From: an uncultured bacterium
GTDB lineage: Bacteria > Actinomycetota > Coriobacteriia > Coriobacteriales > Coriobacteriaceae
Direction: 5' to 3'
Assembly: GCA_905215815.1 (NCBI GenBank)
Contig: CAJMRN010000103.1
Coordinates: 1 to 5,162, forward strand
Length of the DNA: 5,162 bases
The notes beneath the pieces are model-generated. The model was not told where the DNA came from and made no database searches. It saw nothing but the letters and a program-made list of their open reading frames with translations. This document shows, piece by piece, positions 5,133 through 5,162 of this stretch (positions are counted from its first letter, which is position 1; each line of letters opens with the position of its first letter). A program made the translations under genes and the position numbers.

Positions 5133-5162
5133 CAGCGAAGGGACACGTACTCCTATCGACCA

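Noticed and set aside
1..5162. CRISPR array, tRNA, rRNA, insertion sequence or phage genes
   Set aside because: No regular spaced repeats, tRNA-like cloverleaf, rRNA segment, transposase or terminal inverted repeats were seen.

Overview
The window is about 60% GC by eye and every credible gene is read from the minus strand, so genes are encountered right to left. The mix of features suggests a high-GC Gram-positive of the Actinomycetota. A gut Coriobacteriia such as Collinsella is my best guess, but it rests on recognition of protein style and not on a search. The pointers are a fused two-domain EcfA ATPase next to ribU, strong AGGAGG-type ribosome sites, and TGCAT-type putative arginine boxes.

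Right edge to centre (5162 to about 1514): a non-coding leader with two inverted repeats is followed by a probable extended -10 promoter and then an unmistakable FMN riboswitch (about 4997 to 4821). The riboswitch controls ribU, the riboflavin-binding S component of an ECF transporter. Overlapping it by 4 nt is a 634-residue protein that fuses the two ECF ATPases (EcfA1 then EcfA2). Overlapping that by 1 nt is ecfT, the transmembrane coupling subunit. Together these encode a complete riboflavin ECF importer in three genes.

Centre to left (1483 to 572): two tandem paralogous genes of the pyridoxamine 5'-phosphate oxidase-like FMN-binding split-barrel family follow ecfT with gaps of only 30 and 54 nt. 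No convincing promoter or terminator was seen in those gaps. A strong 14-bp hairpin with a T-rich tail (525 to 475) closes the unit. The simplest reading is one FMN-controlled operon of five genes: import of riboflavin plus two probable flavin-binding proteins.

Left edge (about 430 to 1): a second transcription unit starts with argC (arginine biosynthesis), truncated by the window edge. Its leader carries two inverted repeats of TGCAT-N4-ATGCA type spaced exactly 21 bp start to start, the geometry of a tandem ArgR operator.

Nothing in the window demands a new system. The most interesting points are the apparent extension of the FMN riboswitch unit to two FMN-binding-family paralogs, the fused ATPase with an unusual insertion, and the arginine operator.
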